NCBI GenBank assembly: GCA_023399095.1
Contig: JAEWQS010000146.1
Span: 1-15,660 of the forward strand
DNA length: 15,660 nucleotides
Reading direction: 5' to 3'
From: Bacillota bacterium
GTDB lineage: Bacteria > Bacillota > Clostridia > Christensenellales > SZUA-584
Part shown: positions 13,786-15,660 of the stretch, in pieces
How the letters are laid out: every line of letters starts with the position of its first letter
Position numbering within the stretch: position 1 is the first letter of the stretch
Made by a program: the position numbers and the translations under genes
Notes under the pieces: model-generated
Told to the model about the DNA's origin: nothing
The model's database searches: none
The model's input: the letters and a program-made list of their open reading frames with translations, nothing else

Positions 13786-14842
13786 TTATTTTTGCATGAA
13801 TGCGTTTGCCGTACTCCCCGGCGCGGCATCGCCTTTTTCGACCAGCACGATCTGTATCGCCTCAAGCCGATACGAGAAACCGGCTGTGCTTGCGGACTGA
13901 CCGTTCTTTGCCCAGCCCATCCAGCCGACATTCTGCGCATGTACTCGGTAGTAAATATCATACCTTGAAGCCATGTCGTCGGTCAGCCGGATATCAATAG
14001 CTTCGAGGCCTTAGTGATTTCCCGCTCGTTCCCGTCATATTACCATCGCGCACCCAATCTTGCCAGCCGATGTTTTGCACGTGTGTTTGGTATTCGATGA
14101 CGTCGCTGTCTAGATAAATCCGCATGGCTTCCAGACGCAGCGATTGCCCGCTCGCACCTGATGCGCCGCCATTGCTGCGCCAATCCTGCCAGCCGAGATT
14201 CTGCACATGGCTCTGATGGTTGACTGATGGGGAATCTGTATATTAATCCATTAACAAACAATATTCTTCACCAACAAACATACTAGAATGTGAATTAAGA
14301 AATACTTTTAAGTCATATGTTCCTGATGACAAATCTTTTAATAATACCCGAACGTCAGTTTCGTCATCAAACATATAATACTATGCAGAAGATATTGTTC
14401 TATGCTTTGAATCATATAATTCTAACATCAATTCAGTTTCCAAGCCTTGATCATACAACTCATCGAACCAGAAGCCCAATATATAAAAAGTGCCAGATGC
14501 CGTCACAGAGAACTTATATGTATCAACATCATAGCTATCGCCGTCAATCTGCCCCAATACAGAATATACCGGGATACCGGCATAACTGTTATTTATCGCA
14601 TTTGCTGCAGAAAAATCATCATTATCTTCCGTTTCATATAATTCTTTTTCAAAAGATGACGAATGTACGTCTTCAAATTCATTCAAAATTTTCTCGTACT
14701 TCGCGATCGCTTTGTCATAGCTGTCAGCCGATTTGGGCGGGTTATCCGCAGCCAAGGCCGTGGCTGAAAATACACCCAGGACCAAAACCACTGTCATGGC
14801 AATTGACAGAATCTTTTTTCCTTTTTAGAAAATCCTACTCAT
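13786..14842 (-). pseudogene. ChW-repeat protein, copy C, degenerate
   Basis: This is a third paralog, about 1.06 kb, with four visible lesions. The original ATG at 14842 opens MSRIF, then TAA replaces a lysine codon at 14827-14825. The signal sequence and PPC-like domain (ETEDNDDFSAANAINNSYAG) then continue in frame to a TAG at 14383-14381. A TAA follows near 14247-14241. A one-base insertion near 14008 (AAGGCCTCGAAG against AAGGCTCGAAG in copy B) shifts the frame for the last ChW repeat. Only three ChW repeats remain, one set in place of two. The pieces are therefore one decayed gene and not three small genes. The last repeat still ends in K-G-D-A-A-P-G-S-T. Product is not expected unless it is read through several stops. 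Confidence 0.88.
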
Positions 14843-15070
14843 TACGATTCGCTCCTATTTTCAATTATCTTTATAGCTCTAAACTAGCCATATGGGATTC
14901 AGTTTGATGTCACATCATACATTCGCAATCATTTGTGATCTTTCCCAAATGCATTCAATCAATCGAAGCTGTTTAACCTATATGTACAAAATGAATGAAT
15001 ATGGAATGCACCTAACTTCTTGTTATTATTTATATTTTTAACATTACATTATTGCTCTAAACTTTGTCAA
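14843..15070 (-). promoter_or_regulatory. Promoter and leader of copy C
   Basis: TTGACA at 15070-15065 is kept, but the element in the -10 position (15046-15041) reads TAATGT, poorer than in copies A and B. The leader of about 200 nt resembles that of copy B in several blocks, including TAGAGCTATAAAGATA before the ribosome binding site. Transcription may be weakened but not abolished. Confidence 0.5.
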
Positions 15071-15123
15071 TATTTACTAAGTTATATTAGACGAATAATA
15101 TTAATGGTGACTATTCTATATAC

Positions 15124-15154
15124 AAAAAAAGCCCAAGGTATAAGCCTTGAGCTT
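15124..15154 (-). terminator. Terminator of the rRNA operon
   Basis: On the minus strand AAGCTCAAGG and CCTTGGGCTT form a 10-bp stem with one G-T pair and a 6-nt loop, followed by seven T. It begins two bases after the CCA end of tRNA-Asn and closes the operon. Confidence 0.9.
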
Positions 15155-15155
15155 G

Positions 15156-15230
15156 TGGCTCCCCAGGTTGGGTTTGAACCAACGGCCCTCCGGTTAACAG
15201 CCGGATGCTCTACCGCTGAGCTACTGAGGA
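15156..15230 (-). tRNA. tRNA-Asn, anticodon GTT
   Basis: A 75-nt tRNA with the CCA end encoded. The acceptor stem pairs TCCTCAG with CTGGGGA, the discriminator is G, the D-arm contains AGCTCAGCGGTAGAGC, and the T-arm contains GGTTCAAACC. The anticodon loop CTGTTAA gives GTT (complement of 15196-15198), reading asparagine AAC/AAU codons. It lies 8 nt after the 5S gene and is the last gene of the rRNA operon. Confidence 0.97.
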
Positions 15231-15238
15231 AAATTGAA

Positions 15239-15354
15239 TCCGGCAGCTACCTACCCTCCCAGGCCGTAACCAGCCAAGTACTATCGGCGTATAAGGGCTT
15301 AACTTCTGTGTTCGAGATGGGAACAGGTGGATCCCCTTAGCTATCGCCACCGGA
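15239..15354 (-). rRNA. rrf: 5S ribosomal RNA
   Basis: About 116 nt with typical 5S landmarks on the minus strand: CGGTGGCGATAG near the 5' end, the conserved CACCTGTTCCCATCTCGAAC, then CAGAAGTTAAGC, and a 3' end that pairs with the 5' end (TTCCGG with CCGGA). Exact ends may be off by one to three bases. Confidence 0.95.
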
Positions 15355-15524
15355 AATTGTTAAACTTATTTAATTGTCATGTGTCCATTTAGCAAACGGT
15401 CCTTGCACGGAACGGATTTATCCGTTCCCTACATGTTGTGCCGTGTGCCTAAAGAGCACATTGAAAACCGCAGAATGTAAGAAACGTCTTAGGTTGAGCC
15501 GATCATCATTTTTCATTGTGATGA
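15355..15524 (-). other. 23S-5S internal transcribed spacer
   Basis: About 170 bp between the two rRNA genes. The right part contains an inverted repeat (GATGATCGG... against TTTCATTGTGATGAAA-like sequence), as expected for RNase processing stems beside 23S. No tRNA gene is present in the spacer. Confidence 0.7.
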
Positions 15525-15660
15525 AATCAAGCTATCGACCGATTAGTACTGGTCAGCTGCATGCATTGCTGCACTTCCACCTCCAGCCTATCAACCTTGT
15601 CGTCTGCAAGGGGTCTATAAGGAGATCTTATCTTAGGGGGGGCTTCACGCTTAGATGCTT
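15525..15660 (-). rRNA. rrl: 23S ribosomal RNA, 3' end
   Basis: The last part of 23S rRNA, cut by the right window edge. The minus strand shows conserved stretches near the 3' end, including AGCATCTAAGCGTGAAGCC, then GATAGGCTGGAGGTGGAAG, then ACTAATCGGTCGATAGC. The exact 3' end is uncertain by several bases. Confidence 0.93.

Noticed and set aside
15020..15340. Open reading frame of about 106 codons on the plus strand
   Set aside because: It runs antisense across the terminator, tRNA-Asn and 5S rRNA. Its peptide is a translation of structural RNA genes, a common false gene call.

Overview
The window looks like chromosome from a spore-forming Clostridia-type Firmicute. The evidence is a SpoVB-family protein start at the left edge, secreted proteins built from clostridial hydrophobic (ChW) repeats, TTGACA/TATAAT-like promoters, AGGAG ribosome binding sites, and an rRNA operon ending 23S-5S-tRNA-Asn. 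Species cannot be fixed from sequence alone. Every large gene is on the minus strand.

Layout, left to right. (1) 1-241: amino-terminal part of a SpoVB/MurJ-like membrane flippase, cut by the window edge. (2) 361-1965: ChW-repeat exported protein, copy A, with terminator, promoter and a leader of about 200 nt. (3) 2258-11614: a 9,357-bp mobile element. It has inverted ends starting GGGTATCCGAAA, a perfect 8-bp target duplication (GATATTAT) on both sides, an ISL3-family transposase at the left end, and a complete Type I restriction-modification operon (hsdM-hsdS-hsdR) as cargo. About 1 kb at the right end holds the hsd promoter, a divergent promoter driving what looks like a structured small RNA of about 155 nt, and a frame-disrupted zinc-ribbon mini-gene. 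(4) 11675-13324: ChW protein copy B. (5) 13786-14842: ChW copy C, a pseudogene. (6) 15124 to the end: minus-strand terminator, tRNA-Asn(GTT), 5S rRNA, spacer and the 3' end of 23S rRNA.

How the parts relate. The three ChW genes are a tandem paralogous family sharing signal peptide, a PPC-like beta domain, ChW repeats in sets of three, and promoter/leader sequence. The transposon landed between copies A and B, 20 bp beyond B's terminator and about 43 bp upstream of A's -35 box. Inside the element hsdM, hsdS and hsdR are coupled by 4-bp and 1-bp overlaps. The transposase follows hsdR after 26 nt with its own strong ribosome binding site, so it seems to be the last cistron of the hsd operon, sharing one terminator. 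The most notable point is this self-contained ISL3-type transposon that moves a whole Type I R-M system, with several repeated boxes at each end and an uncharacterised small RNA.
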